The position numbers and the translations under genes are program-made. 64,000 nucleotides of DNA from PALSA-188 sp963720075 (GTDB taxonomy: Bacteria > Acidobacteriota > Terriglobia > Terriglobales > Acidobacteriaceae): the NCBI GenBank assembly GCA_963720075.1, contig CAVREG010000016.1, forward strand, positions 310,001 through 374,000, in the 5' to 3' direction. The notes below the pieces were generated by a model. It saw only the letters and a list, made by a program, of their open reading frames with translations, was not told the origin of the DNA and did not search any database. Of the stretch, positions 42,838-51,428 are shown in pieces (positions within the stretch are counted from its first letter, which is position 1; the number at the start of each line of letters is the position of its first letter).

Positions 42838-43586
42838 TGGCGGACCAAGAAAAGAACGTAATGCAGTGCGCTGAGTTCGAGAAAAGCCTCAGCGAGGCGT
42901 TAGACGAGAAACTGGACCCTCAGAGTTTCGAAGGGTTCCAGGCCCACGCGCGAAGCTGTTCGGTATGCGGTCCGTTGCTGGCGGAAGCCGATGCCGGCCG
43001 GCGCTGGCTCAAATCGCTGGAAGAAGTTGAGCCTCCCGCCCGTCTGATCGAAAACATTCTTGTCGCAACCAGTGGGCTTGATACCTCAAGGCTGGGTGCG
43101 ATTCGCGGCATCGGCTCTCAAGTGACGTGGGTGGAGCGATTCCGCGACTGGGTGGGATCTGCGTTCGCGCCCGCGTTTGCGATCGCTCGGCAGCCACGTT
43201 TCGCCATGTCATTTGGCATGGCATTTTTCTCGTTATCAATTTCACTGAGTCTCGCCGGAGTGAAGCTGAACGATCTGCGACACGTGGATTTGCGGCCCAG
43301 CGCTGTTGAGAGAACTTATTATGAAACTTCCGGCCGCGTGGTGAAATATTACGAGAACATCCGCTTCGTGTATGAGATTGAATCCAGAGTGCGGGAGTTC
43401 AAGCAGGCCACGGTTCCAGTCGAGCCGCCTCCGGAAGAGAAAGCCAAACCTCGAAAAGACAATACCAGCGAACAACCAGAAAAGAGACAGGATCGCAACT
43501 ACAGCCAGGAGGATAATGAGCCAGTGCTGGCGGTTATCCCCAACAATCCCCCTGTAGTGACTGGCACTGACAGGAGGCTTTCATGA
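42837..43586 (+). CDS. Zinc-finger anti-sigma factor, membrane anchored
   Basis: 249 residues. The N-terminal putative-zinc-finger motif is C...HARSCSVCG (about residues 11-45), typical of ZAS anti-sigma factors. A transmembrane helix lies at about 120-140 (FGMAFFSLSISLSLAGV), followed by a charged periplasmic tail ending in a Lys/Glu/Asn-rich segment. It presumably holds the sigma factor from the upstream gene. The stop overlaps the next start (ATGA). Confidence 0.88.
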   Translation: MADQEKNVMQCAEFEKSLSEALDEKLDPQSFEGFQAHARSCSVCGPLLAEADAGRRWLKSLEEVEPPARLIENILVATSGLDTSRLGAIRGIGSQVTWVERFRDWVGSAFAPAFAIARQPRFAMSFGMAFFSLSISLSLAGVKLNDLRHVDLRPSAVERTYYETSGRVVKYYENIRFVYEIESRVREFKQATVPVEPPPEEKAKPRKDNTSEQPEKRQDRNYSQEDNEPVLAVIPNNPPVVTGTDRRLS

Positions 43587-44596
43587 ACTGCGCCAACCAT
43601 CCCGCTAATTTAGCCACCGCCTATTGCCGCACCTGCGGCAAGCCACTGTGTGCCACGTGCAAGCGCGACGTGATGGGAGTGATTTATTGCGAGCAGTGCC
43701 TCGCGGAGCGCCTGAAGGATGTACACCCCAATGTACAGCCTCCGGCGCAAGGATTCGTTTCCTCCGCGCCAATCGGAAGCATGGCGGGTGCGGGACCGCA
43801 TCCCGCAGTGGCCGGTATCCTGGCGGGATTTTTCCCTTTCGGAGTTGGCGCAGTTTATACCGGCCAATATGCCAAGGGACTGGCTCACCTGCTTATCTTT
43901 ACCGGGCTGATTTGGGGACTTTCTTCCGGACATTTTGGCGGCATGGAACCTGTGCTTGGAATAGCAATGGGGTTTTTTGTTGTGTATCAGATCATTGACG
44001 CTGTGCGATCAGCACATGCAATTCGAATGGGAGCGCCGCCGCCCGATCCATTTGGTTTTAGCAGGACGTTTGGAATTGCCGATCCCACGCCAGTCGCCGG
44101 CGCCACAAGCGTTTCAAGCGGCTCGACTCCTTTGCCTCCAATTATGGAATCGCACTCGGGACGAGTGCCCACAGCGGCCGTAATCCTTATTGGTCTTGGC
44201 GTTTTGTTCCTGCTCCAGACCGCGGGAGTTTTTGAATTTAACGTGGACCGCATCTGGCCTCTGTTCCTCATAGGCCTCGGCGTATGGCTTTTTGTGACGC
44301 GGTCCGGGATGCTGGCCCACGGTTACGATCCCAATGCGTGCTACGGCAGAAGAGTATGGTCCGGACCGATTTGGCTCATCACGATCGGTGGATTGTTTCT
44401 TATCCAGAGCTTCGATGGACCAGGATTCGGCCGCACATGGCCCGTTCTTCTTCTGGTGGTTGGATTGATGAAGCTGATGGGAAACAGGGCTCCGCAAATG
44501 CCCCCTCCTGCGCCACCGCCTGCGGTGGGATTTCAGCCCGGACCCGTTCCTCCGCCCGAGAACCAGGGTGCTTCCAATGAGGTGAAAAATGGTTAG
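43583..44596 (+). CDS. B-box-type zinc finger plus multi-pass LiaI/LiaF-like membrane protein
   Basis: 337 residues. The cytoplasmic N-terminus has a B-box-like zinc finger (C3-x-x-H6, CRTCGKPLC, CKRD, YCEQC). Transmembrane helices follow: a TM2/DUF-like block (GILAGFFPFGVGAVYTGQ, HLLIFTGLIWGL, GIAMGFFVVYQI) and then two pairs of short helices with the LiaI/DUF5668 pattern (ILIGLGVLFLLQ, IWPLFLIGLGVWLF; WLITIGGLFLIQS, TWPVLLLVVGLMKL). Pro-rich tail. It overlaps its neighbours by 4 and 8 bases, so translation is probably coupled. Confidence 0.8.
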   Translation: MNCANHPANLATAYCRTCGKPLCATCKRDVMGVIYCEQCLAERLKDVHPNVQPPAQGFVSSAPIGSMAGAGPHPAVAGILAGFFPFGVGAVYTGQYAKGLAHLLIFTGLIWGLSSGHFGGMEPVLGIAMGFFVVYQIIDAVRSAHAIRMGAPPPDPFGFSRTFGIADPTPVAGATSVSSGSTPLPPIMESHSGRVPTAAVILIGLGVLFLLQTAGVFEFNVDRIWPLFLIGLGVWLFVTRSGMLAHGYDPNACYGRRVWSGPIWLITIGGLFLIQSFDGPGFGRTWPVLLLVVGLMKLMGNRAPQMPPPAPPPAVGFQPGPVPPPENQGASNEVKNG

Positions 44597-46118
44597 CCCA
44601 GTGCAAACGCCGCGCCCGCGAGTCCGTCATTCTTATGCCGGGCCCATAGTGCTGATCATTATTGGAATCGTGTTTCTTATGGGCACGATGGGCGTGCTCA
44701 ACTGGGCGGACTTCGGACACTGGTATGCCCACTATTGGCCGGTGCTGCTCATTTTGTGGGGCGTGATCAAGCTCGTCGAGTATCAGCAGGCTCAACATGA
44801 AGGAGCTCGATATCCCGGTATCGGCGTGGGAGGCGTATTCCTGCTAATCATGCTCATCGGTTTTGGAATTGCCGCCACGCAGGCTTCCCGCGTGGATTGG
44901 GAAGCGTTTGGCGATCATGCCAATTGGAACAATGACGATTTTTTCCAAAACTTGCACATATTCGGTCCGAGTTTCACGTTCACTGATGAAATTAGTCAAT
45001 CTTTTCCGGCGACTGCAAATCTGCACGTCACCAGCGGCCGCGGAAATATAAGTATCCAGGATTCTGATGACAATCAGATTAAAGTCGTAATCTCAAAACG
45101 ACTTCATGCCCGAAATCAGCAGGACGCAGACAAATACAATCTGTCCACCAAACCGAAGATTAATGTCAGCGGGAACATCGTGACGCTGGATGCGAACACG
45201 CAAGGCGCGGGGGATCATGGCGTGGAAACGGACATGACAATCTCATTGCCGCGGAAGGCGTCGGTCGTAATCTCAACGCGGCATGGCGATGTGAGCGTGT
45301 CGGGCCGCGATGGCGACGCCGATATTACAAACGCGCATGGAGATGTGTCCGGGACTGACATTCAAGGCAAGGTTACGCTGGACCTGGATCAAGGCTCCGC
45401 GCAGCTTTCAAAAATCGGCTCCGACGTATCCATACGCGGTCATGCGAACGACGTTTCTCTTGACGACATCGGCGGCTCGGTCCGCTTGGATGGCGAATTC
45501 ATGGAGAGTGTGAAGCTTTCTAAAATTGCCAAGCCGGTCACGTTTAAATCTCCTCGAACTGATATTGAATTCTCGAAATTGGATGGCAGTCTCGATTTGG
45601 ATTCCGGAGATTTACAGGCCGCAAATATAACCGGTCCTCTGCGCTTAACCACTCGCTCAAAAGATATTCGTTTGGACGGAATGGCTGGCGATGTTCGCTT
45701 GCAAAACGAAAACGGCACCGTGGAAGTGCACGTGAGCAAGTTGGGCAGCATGCAGGTGGATAATCAGCAGGGCGACATTCAGATTTATTTGCCGGACAAG
45801 GCTGGCTTTCAGGTGGATGCGATCGCCCGTGGTGGCGAAGTGCAATCTGACTTTGCTGATCTAAAGATTGTGAACGGAGACGATCAGGCAACTGCGACCG
45901 GCAACGTGGGCGGAGGCGGACCGCGCCTGGTGTTGAATGACGAGCATGGCGCGATAGAAATCCGCAAAGCTTCGTCGGCGCCGGATCGGCCAGAGAAGGC
46001 GGAGCGATTAGAGCAGCCTGAGCGCCCAGAACGGCCCGAGCGGCCAGAGGCCCCTGAGACTTCCGGTCGGTCTGCGCCAAGGCCTCGGACACGAATACCG
46101 CAGCCGACGGATAATTAG
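44589..46118 (+). CDS. LiaF-like membrane protein with DUF4097 beta-helix domain
   Basis: 509 residues. The N-terminus has two LiaF-type helices (IVLIIIGIVFLMGTMGVL, YWPVLLILWGVIKLV) and a third (GGVFLLIMLIGFGIAAT). Residues about 140-455 form a repetitive right-handed beta-helix-like domain of the DUF4097 kind (VTSGRGNISIQD, TNAHGDVSGTDIQGKV, LQNENGTVEVHV). The end is a run of Pro-Glu-Arg repeats. It is last in the operon; DUF4097 proteins are linked to envelope stress sensing in Lia-like systems. Confidence 0.82.
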   Translation: MVSPVQTPRPRVRHSYAGPIVLIIIGIVFLMGTMGVLNWADFGHWYAHYWPVLLILWGVIKLVEYQQAQHEGARYPGIGVGGVFLLIMLIGFGIAATQASRVDWEAFGDHANWNNDDFFQNLHIFGPSFTFTDEISQSFPATANLHVTSGRGNISIQDSDDNQIKVVISKRLHARNQQDADKYNLSTKPKINVSGNIVTLDANTQGAGDHGVETDMTISLPRKASVVISTRHGDVSVSGRDGDADITNAHGDVSGTDIQGKVTLDLDQGSAQLSKIGSDVSIRGHANDVSLDDIGGSVRLDGEFMESVKLSKIAKPVTFKSPRTDIEFSKLDGSLDLDSGDLQAANITGPLRLTTRSKDIRLDGMAGDVRLQNENGTVEVHVSKLGSMQVDNQQGDIQIYLPDKAGFQVDAIARGGEVQSDFADLKIVNGDDQATATGNVGGGGPRLVLNDEHGAIEIRKASSAPDRPEKAERLEQPERPERPERPEAPETSGRSAPRPRTRIPQPTDN

Positions 46119-46453
46119 ATCTGCGCGGCTTTCTCGGTACTGACTTGAGGCAGCTTGGCCGCGATCACATCAATTTTCTCGATCGCAGGCGGCTTCGAGA
46201 AAAGATCGGACGCCTTCTCCATCAGTGCTGCCGCTACCCGTCCGGCAAGATGCGCCTGCCTGCCCGCGTCATTAGGAAAAGCGTCAAAAATTCCGAACGT
46301 GCTTGCTCCCATGCGAATCGCGAACCACGCGACCGTTGCCGGCTCCTGCTGAACTAGCGCGAGCCCGCTGCGGAGAAAGCTTTCCACCTCCGCCTCTTTT
46401 CCCGGCTTTGCCTCCAGCCGAACCCATAGTGCGACGTGAACAGTGTCAGCCAT
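46115..46453 (-). CDS. ABM-type (antibiotic biosynthesis monooxygenase-like) protein
   Basis: 112 residues from ATG at 46453, preceded by AAAGGAG. The ferredoxin-like fold signature is VHVALWVRLEAKPGKEAEVESFL, ATVAWFAIRM and FGIFDAFPNDAGRQAHLAG. Members oxidise polyketides or degrade haem, or have no known activity. Convergent with the DUF4097 gene, with a 4-base overlap of stop codons. Confidence 0.82.
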   Translation of the reverse strand: MADTVHVALWVRLEAKPGKEAEVESFLRSGLALVQQEPATVAWFAIRMGASTFGIFDAFPNDAGRQAHLAGRVAAALMEKASDLFSKPPAIEKIDVIAAKLPQVSTEKAAQI

Positions 46454-46690
46454 TTCGAATCTCCTTTTATTGACAAGAATTAGTTTAACCGAAGGTCTAA
46501 TGCGATGCATCCAGTACCAGCCTCAGATTAGTGTCCTAGAAAATAGTATAGGTTGCCTCACAATCGCGAACAGTTGCCCCCCAAAAGCTGTCGAGGGTGC
46601 TGTGTTCAACTGGGGAGGAGTGCTGAAAAATGCAATAGAAAATGTGCGTGGACGAGTTATATCTCTCCGTCCTGCTAGACTGTTTTTCCT

Positions 46691-47188
46691 ATGAGCGTGA
46701 TTGACGAAGTTCTGGAAGCGAATGAAGTGTACTCGCGGACGCATGAGTTGCGGAGGCTTACTCCGCGGCCCGCGCGCAAGCTTGCCATTCTTACCTGCAT
46801 GGACACGCGGCTTTCCATACGCACCCTGGGATTATCGGTCGGGGACGCGCACATTATCCGCAACGCTGGCGGCATTGTGACCGACGACAGCTTGCGCTCG
46901 CTGCTGGTATCTCACTACCTCCTCGACACCGAGGAATTTATGGTCATAAATCACACCGATTGCGGACTGATGCTGACCAGCGAGCAGGATCTGCGGACGA
47001 AAATCCAGAATCGCACCGGAACGGCGGCCGTCGCGCCCGCGTTCTTTTTTGCTTTTCAGAATGTTGAGGAGAACGTGAGGCACCAGCTACAGAAACTGCG
47101 CACGCATCCGTGGATTCCAAAGTCGGTTTCGGTGCGGGGATTTGTTTACGAGGTTAGTACCGGAAAGTTGAGGGAGATAAGTAGTTAG
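46691..47188 (+). CDS. Beta-class carbonic anhydrase
   Basis: 165 residues. Zinc ligands Cys36 (CMDTR, with the Asp38-Arg40 dyad), His88 and Cys91 (NHTDCG) fit the beta class. HIIRNAGG is the conserved active-site block. It is short, as in the minimal beta-CA/YadF-distant group. It interconverts CO2 and bicarbonate in the cytoplasm. The next gene is convergent, and a dispersed repeat lies between them. Confidence 0.9.
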   Translation: MSVIDEVLEANEVYSRTHELRRLTPRPARKLAILTCMDTRLSIRTLGLSVGDAHIIRNAGGIVTDDSLRSLLVSHYLLDTEEFMVINHTDCGLMLTSEQDLRTKIQNRTGTAAVAPAFFFAFQNVEENVRHQLQKLRTHPWIPKSVSVRGFVYEVSTGKLREISS

Positions 47189-47191
47189 ATT

Positions 47192-47232
47192 CGCCCACCC
47201 TCTCGCAGAGTGCGCGAGAAGGATGGGGCACC
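47192..47232. repeat. Dispersed-type GC-rich inverted repeat
   Basis: CGCCCACCCTCTCGC-AGAGT-GCGCGAGAAGGATGGGGC folds into an imperfect hairpin. From memory, this CCCACCC...GGGTGGG type is scattered through acidobacterial genomes. Confidence 0.65.
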
Positions 47233-47246
47233 CGCCCGCGGTTTTC

Positions 47247-47636
47247 TTAAATGGACGACGCGTAGAACTTTTCGCCGCGCAGGACGGTCTCGATGCAATC
47301 CACAATCTGCCCCGCGTTGCTTTTCGAAAGGATGCCTGCAATGCCCGCTTCTCGCGCGAGTTCAGCAAGTTGGGAATCGAGATACATTGAACATAAAATA
47401 ACGGCGGTGTTGGGGCAATTTTCGGCTATCTCGCGCGCGACCACAATCCCATTGGTCTCTGGCATGAAGAAATCCAGCACAACAACGTCAGGAGACAGTT
47501 CGAATGCCTTCAGCATCGCCTCGTTTCCGTCTTTTGCTTCGCCGCAGATTTCCCAGCCGTCGTGTCCCTCGATCATGCGGCGGATGCCCGTGCGAACGGG
47601 CTGTGAATCATCGGCGATGAGAATGCGTTGAGGCAT
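47247..47636 (-). CDS. Single-domain response regulator (NarL-type receiver)
   Basis: 129 residues: receiver with acidic pair DD (9-10), phospho-acceptor Asp55 in VVVLDFFMPETNG, and Lys in ILSKSNAG. The sequence resembles the receivers of NarL/LuxR-type regulators but stops before any helix-turn-helix. No kinase nearby. Confidence 0.87.
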   Translation of the reverse strand: MPQRILIADDSQPVRTGIRRMIEGHDGWEICGEAKDGNEAMLKAFELSPDVVVLDFFMPETNGIVVAREIAENCPNTAVILCSMYLDSQLAELAREAGIAGILSKSNAGQIVDCIETVLRGEKFYASSI

Positions 47637-47728
47637 GGTTCTCTAAAAAGCTGGCAATCATCCGATGATAGCCGCGTTTCATGAGTTGGCGGGAATATTA
47701 ATTTATGACACCAAAGATGGGGCAACCT

Positions 47729-49045
47729 TCAAATGTGGATTTCCCAGCCTTTTTCGTATTCTCGACCACACATTTTGATGGCTTCCGGATCGCCGATAAT
47801 GTGCCCGCTGGTGTCCAGCTTGAGTTCGCGTTTCACTTTCCAGGCGATGTTTGAGAATTGCAACATCACGACTCCAACGTATGCGTCCGCAACGGGCGAA
47901 TGTAGGTTTTCTCCCATTCTTACGGCATTGATCATGTTCAGGAAGTGAGCGTCGGTCATGGAATCGCGGCTGAGAAGATCCTGGGTTGAGTTCGTTTCGC
48001 CCAGCTTGAATTCATGAATGAGCTTGTCATCGAGGCTGAATATTTGGTATCCATCGCGATCAATCAAGACAGTTCCCTTGGTGCCGTGAATTGTCGAACC
48101 ACGGCCCCGGTTGTAGTAGGTCTTGCCGTTGCAGCTCAGTCCTTCCCACGTAATCATTTTGTCGCCATATTCGAAACTTGTCACCAGGGTGTCATAGAAT
48201 TCCCAGTCGTCGTGAAAAGCGTATCGGCCTCCCGAGGAGGTCACACGTTCTGGGAAGCCGGTGTCCAGCGCCCATCGGCAAACGTCCACTTCGTGGGTTC
48301 CATTGTTGAGAGCTTCTCCGGTGCCGTAAAGCCAGAACCAGTGCCAGTTGTAGGGATGAATGTTGTCTTCATATTGCCGCCGCGGCGCCGGCCCTTGCCA
48401 GAGATCCCAGTCGAGATAATCGGGAACCGGAATGGCTTTGCCGATTCCGATCGAGCCGCGATTGTTGGAGTACCAGCATTTCGCAAAGTAAGGCCGTCCA
48501 ATCAGCCCATCGTGGATCTTCTGAACGATCTCAATGGTGTGCGGCGAAGATCGCTGCTGGTCGCCCATCTGCACGAGCTTGCCGTATTTGCGTTGCGCGC
48601 GGACGAGCACCTCACACTCATTCGGATCGTGGCCGCATGGCTTTTCCACGTACACATGCTTGCCTGCCTGCATCGCCAGAATCGCCATGGGAGTGTGCCA
48701 GTGGTCCGGTACGGCGATGCTGAGCACGTCCACATCTTTCGATTCCAGTATCTTGCGAAAATCTTTTTCTTTGACGGGCAGATAGCCCAATTCCTTTTGC
48801 GCTTCGCCTGCAAATTTATCGAGATAGCGGGAGTCCACATCGCAGATGTGCGATACATTCGCTGTGCTTTGGTTCGCCTTGATTGACGACAGGTGAGCGT
48901 AGCCGCGTCCGTGAAGCTCGGCAATTGCGAAGGTCACGCGATCGTTTGCTCCCAGAATTCGCGCGTAGCTCTGTGCGGTTGCGCCAATGGCGAAACCAGC
49001 GGCACCCATCGCGGCAGTTCCGATAAACTCACGCCTGGAAATCAT
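47729..49045 (-). CDS. Tat-exported Gfo/Idh/MocA-family oxidoreductase
   Basis: 438 residues. Twin-arginine signal SRREFIGTAAMGAAGFAIGA. The nucleotide-binding fold begins VTFAIAELHGRGYAHL, in which the first Gly of the usual GxGxxG is replaced (AELHGRG). EKPCGHD and the C-terminal domain are typical. It oxidises or rearranges a sugar or inositol-like substrate in the periplasm, carrying its cofactor through Tat. It lies 19 bases downstream of the PQQ dehydrogenase gene, so probably one operon. Confidence 0.87.
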   Translation of the reverse strand: MISRREFIGTAAMGAAGFAIGATAQSYARILGANDRVTFAIAELHGRGYAHLSSIKANQSTANVSHICDVDSRYLDKFAGEAQKELGYLPVKEKDFRKILESKDVDVLSIAVPDHWHTPMAILAMQAGKHVYVEKPCGHDPNECEVLVRAQRKYGKLVQMGDQQRSSPHTIEIVQKIHDGLIGRPYFAKCWYSNNRGSIGIGKAIPVPDYLDWDLWQGPAPRRQYEDNIHPYNWHWFWLYGTGEALNNGTHEVDVCRWALDTGFPERVTSSGGRYAFHDDWEFYDTLVTSFEYGDKMITWEGLSCNGKTYYNRGRGSTIHGTKGTVLIDRDGYQIFSLDDKLIHEFKLGETNSTQDLLSRDSMTDAHFLNMINAVRMGENLHSPVADAYVGVVMLQFSNIAWKVKRELKLDTSGHIIGDPEAIKMCGREYEKGWEIHI

Positions 49046-49064
49046 TTTTTCTTCCGCATTTTTG

Positions 49065-51170
49065 TCAATTTGGCAACGCGTACGCCACGATGCTTGCGCT
49101 AGACGGAACGCCGTTCGACTTTCCTCCTCCAGCCACGATCACTACGAATTGTCTGCCGTTGACTTCGTAAGTAGAAGGAGTTGCGTTGCCCGCCGCAGGC
49201 AGAGTTGTTTCCCACAAAAGCTTGCCGGTGTCTTTGTCGAAGGCGCGGAACTTTTTATCGAAACTGGTTGCAGCTATGAAAAGCAAACCTCCAGCGGTCA
49301 CAATGGGTCCACCGTAGTTTTCCGTGCCGGTATTCTTCAACCCTTTGGCGGCGAGTTCGGGATATTCTCCCAGCGGAAGTCTCCATGCGAACTTTGCGGT
49401 GTCCATATTGATGGCTGTGAGTGTTCCCCACGGCGGCTGAATTGCGGGATAACCATCGGCATCAAGGAATCGGTTATATCCGTCGCTGACGAATTTCATG
49501 TCGCTTGGCGAAGTGGCCACAGTTTTCGCGGTTCGGTCAATGCCGTTGTAAACGTAGTCCACGACGGCATGAACGGCGTCATTTCCGAGACGCGCAAAGC
49601 CGGGCATTCTGCCCGCTCCTTGAGAAACCAGAGCCGCTACATCTCCGTCAGGATAGCGATTGCTAAGTCCCACCAGAGACGGAAATTCCGGCGGCGTTCC
49701 CTGCATAGCTGGTCCGTGACACGCGGCACATTCGCGAAGATAGATGCCCTTGCCGCTCTCAACGCCGGTGATTGGCTTCGGCTCAACCATGCGCAAAATC
49801 CAAGCCATCTCGTTCGCGTTCACGTATAGCAGATGGGTTTCTGGATCAAATGCGGGGCCGCCCCATTCAGCGCCGCCATCGAAGCCGGGGAAGATGATCG
49901 TGCCCTCGCGGCTCCCTGGAACGAACTGACCATCGCTGCGAATTTGTTTAAAGCGCGCCAGCGCTTCGGCGTGGGCTTGGGGCGTTCGATCGGTCAGCAT
50001 GTCCGCGGTCAGTTGTTGCCGCGCGAATGGCGCAGCAAGAGTCGGAAGCGGCTGCGTGTCAGCTGTAACTTCTCCTTCCAGATCGGATTTGGGATATTTT
50101 TTATACTCGACAGGAAAAAGTGGAACTCCCGTTTCACGGTCGAACAAATAAACAAAGCCCGATTTCGTGGTCTGCGCCACTGCATCTACCGGCTGCCCAC
50201 CGCGAGTCACCGTGACGAGAATAGGAGGAGCCGGCAAATCGCGATCCCAAATATCGTGGTGCACGGTTTGGAAATGCCACACGCGCTCGCCACTGTCAGC
50301 TTTCAGGGCGATAACTGAATCCGCGAATAAGTCGTCGCCCGCGCGGTCGGCTCCATAAAAATCCGACGCTGCCGAACCGGTCGCCGCGAATACCCAACCT
50401 CGTTTTAGGTCGAGTGAGAGACCGGTCCAGTCATTGGCGGCGCCGCTGTATGTCCACGCATCTTTCGGCCAGGTCTCATAGCCAAATTCTCCAGGATGAG
50501 GAATTGTGTGGAAGGTCCATCTGAGTTTCCCTGAGCGGACATTGTAAGCTCGAATGTCGCCGGGAGACTCGGGTAGCACCTCGCCCATACTGCTTCCAAC
50601 AATCAGCAAGTCTTTATAGACAATTCCTGGGCTGGTCATCGTGACCCAGTTCCTTGGCTCGCGTCCCAGATCGTCGCGAATGTCAATACGGCCCGAAACA
50701 CCGAACGTCTCGACGGGCTTTCCGGTGCGAGCGTCGAGAGAGTAAAGATACTGGCGGGCGACGAAGAAGATGCGTTGATCTTTTCCATCTGACCAATAAG
50801 TAACGCCACGGCTTCGCATCTTGCCGACAATGTGAATTCCTGCATTCGGATCGAAGCGCCAAAGGAGTTTGCCCGTACCGGCGGCGAGCGCGACCACGTT
50901 TACTTTTGGAGTTGTCGCATAGAGCACTCCATTCACTACGATCGGATTACATTCATTCTCGGAAGAAGGAAAGGAATCGCCCGAATCGAAGGTCCACGCA
51001 ACTTTGAGGCGGCGTACATTGTCGCGGTTGATCTGGTTGAGCTCGGAATAGTGGGTGCCTTCTGGATTGCCGGAATATACACTCCACTCAATGGGGGGAT
51101 TAGCGGAGGACGGAGCGGCCCCGATATTGCTTTGACTCAGTATCAGCAGGAAGATGAAAGAAACTCTCAT
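49065..51170 (-). CDS. PQQ-dependent dehydrogenase with internal cytochrome c domain
   Basis: 701 residues with a signal peptide (VSFIFLLILSQSNIGAA). Eight-bladed quinoprotein propeller repeats begin WSVYSGNPEGTHYSELNQI; blades such as ALAAGTGKLLWRFDPNAG and FDKDTGKLLWETTLPA are clear. A cytochrome c domain (CAACHGPAMQG, distal Met in AGRMPGF, about residues 475-550) is inserted before the last blades. It probably oxidises sugars or alcohols in the periplasm and hands electrons to the haem. No PQQ biosynthesis gene is nearby. Confidence 0.9.
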   Translation of the reverse strand: MRVSFIFLLILSQSNIGAAPSSANPPIEWSVYSGNPEGTHYSELNQINRDNVRRLKVAWTFDSGDSFPSSENECNPIVVNGVLYATTPKVNVVALAAGTGKLLWRFDPNAGIHIVGKMRSRGVTYWSDGKDQRIFFVARQYLYSLDARTGKPVETFGVSGRIDIRDDLGREPRNWVTMTSPGIVYKDLLIVGSSMGEVLPESPGDIRAYNVRSGKLRWTFHTIPHPGEFGYETWPKDAWTYSGAANDWTGLSLDLKRGWVFAATGSAASDFYGADRAGDDLFADSVIALKADSGERVWHFQTVHHDIWDRDLPAPPILVTVTRGGQPVDAVAQTTKSGFVYLFDRETGVPLFPVEYKKYPKSDLEGEVTADTQPLPTLAAPFARQQLTADMLTDRTPQAHAEALARFKQIRSDGQFVPGSREGTIIFPGFDGGAEWGGPAFDPETHLLYVNANEMAWILRMVEPKPITGVESGKGIYLRECAACHGPAMQGTPPEFPSLVGLSNRYPDGDVAALVSQGAGRMPGFARLGNDAVHAVVDYVYNGIDRTAKTVATSPSDMKFVSDGYNRFLDADGYPAIQPPWGTLTAINMDTAKFAWRLPLGEYPELAAKGLKNTGTENYGGPIVTAGGLLFIAATSFDKKFRAFDKDTGKLLWETTLPAAGNATPSTYEVNGRQFVVIVAGGGKSNGVPSSASIVAYALPN

Positions 51171-51265
51171 AGGACGAAGACAGTCACGACTGCGAGATAA
51201 TTCGCTGGCAATTCTAATTGGGTAGAACCCAACTTAAAGAGGTTGCGGAACCCTTTGGTCTGTTC

Positions 51266-51353
51266 AGCTTTGAAAGGGCGCGGCTTTCAGCCGCCCCGTA
51301 AATCCTCTGAATTAGTTATCGGCGGGGCTGAAAGCCCCCGCCCTTTCAAAGCT
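51266..51353. repeat. Inverted repeat, dispersed type
   Basis: Arms 51266-51296 and 51321-51353 share AGCTTTGAAAGGGCG and GGCTTTCAGCC in inverse order with one small internal difference. It fills most of the gap between the PQQ dehydrogenase and the nucleoside hydrolase genes. Confidence 0.75.
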
Positions 51354-51428
51354 ATTTACCCCCCGCGGCGATTGTTTTCCGCAGCCCCCTTGTCGGAGCC
51401 GCCCTTCCAAGGAACTCGGTCCGTTCGA

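Noticed and set aside
48014..48886. Long plus-strand ORF (290 aa) opposite the Gfo/Idh gene
   Set aside because: Antisense shadow of a clear gene; translation lacks domains and is His/Arg/Val biased.
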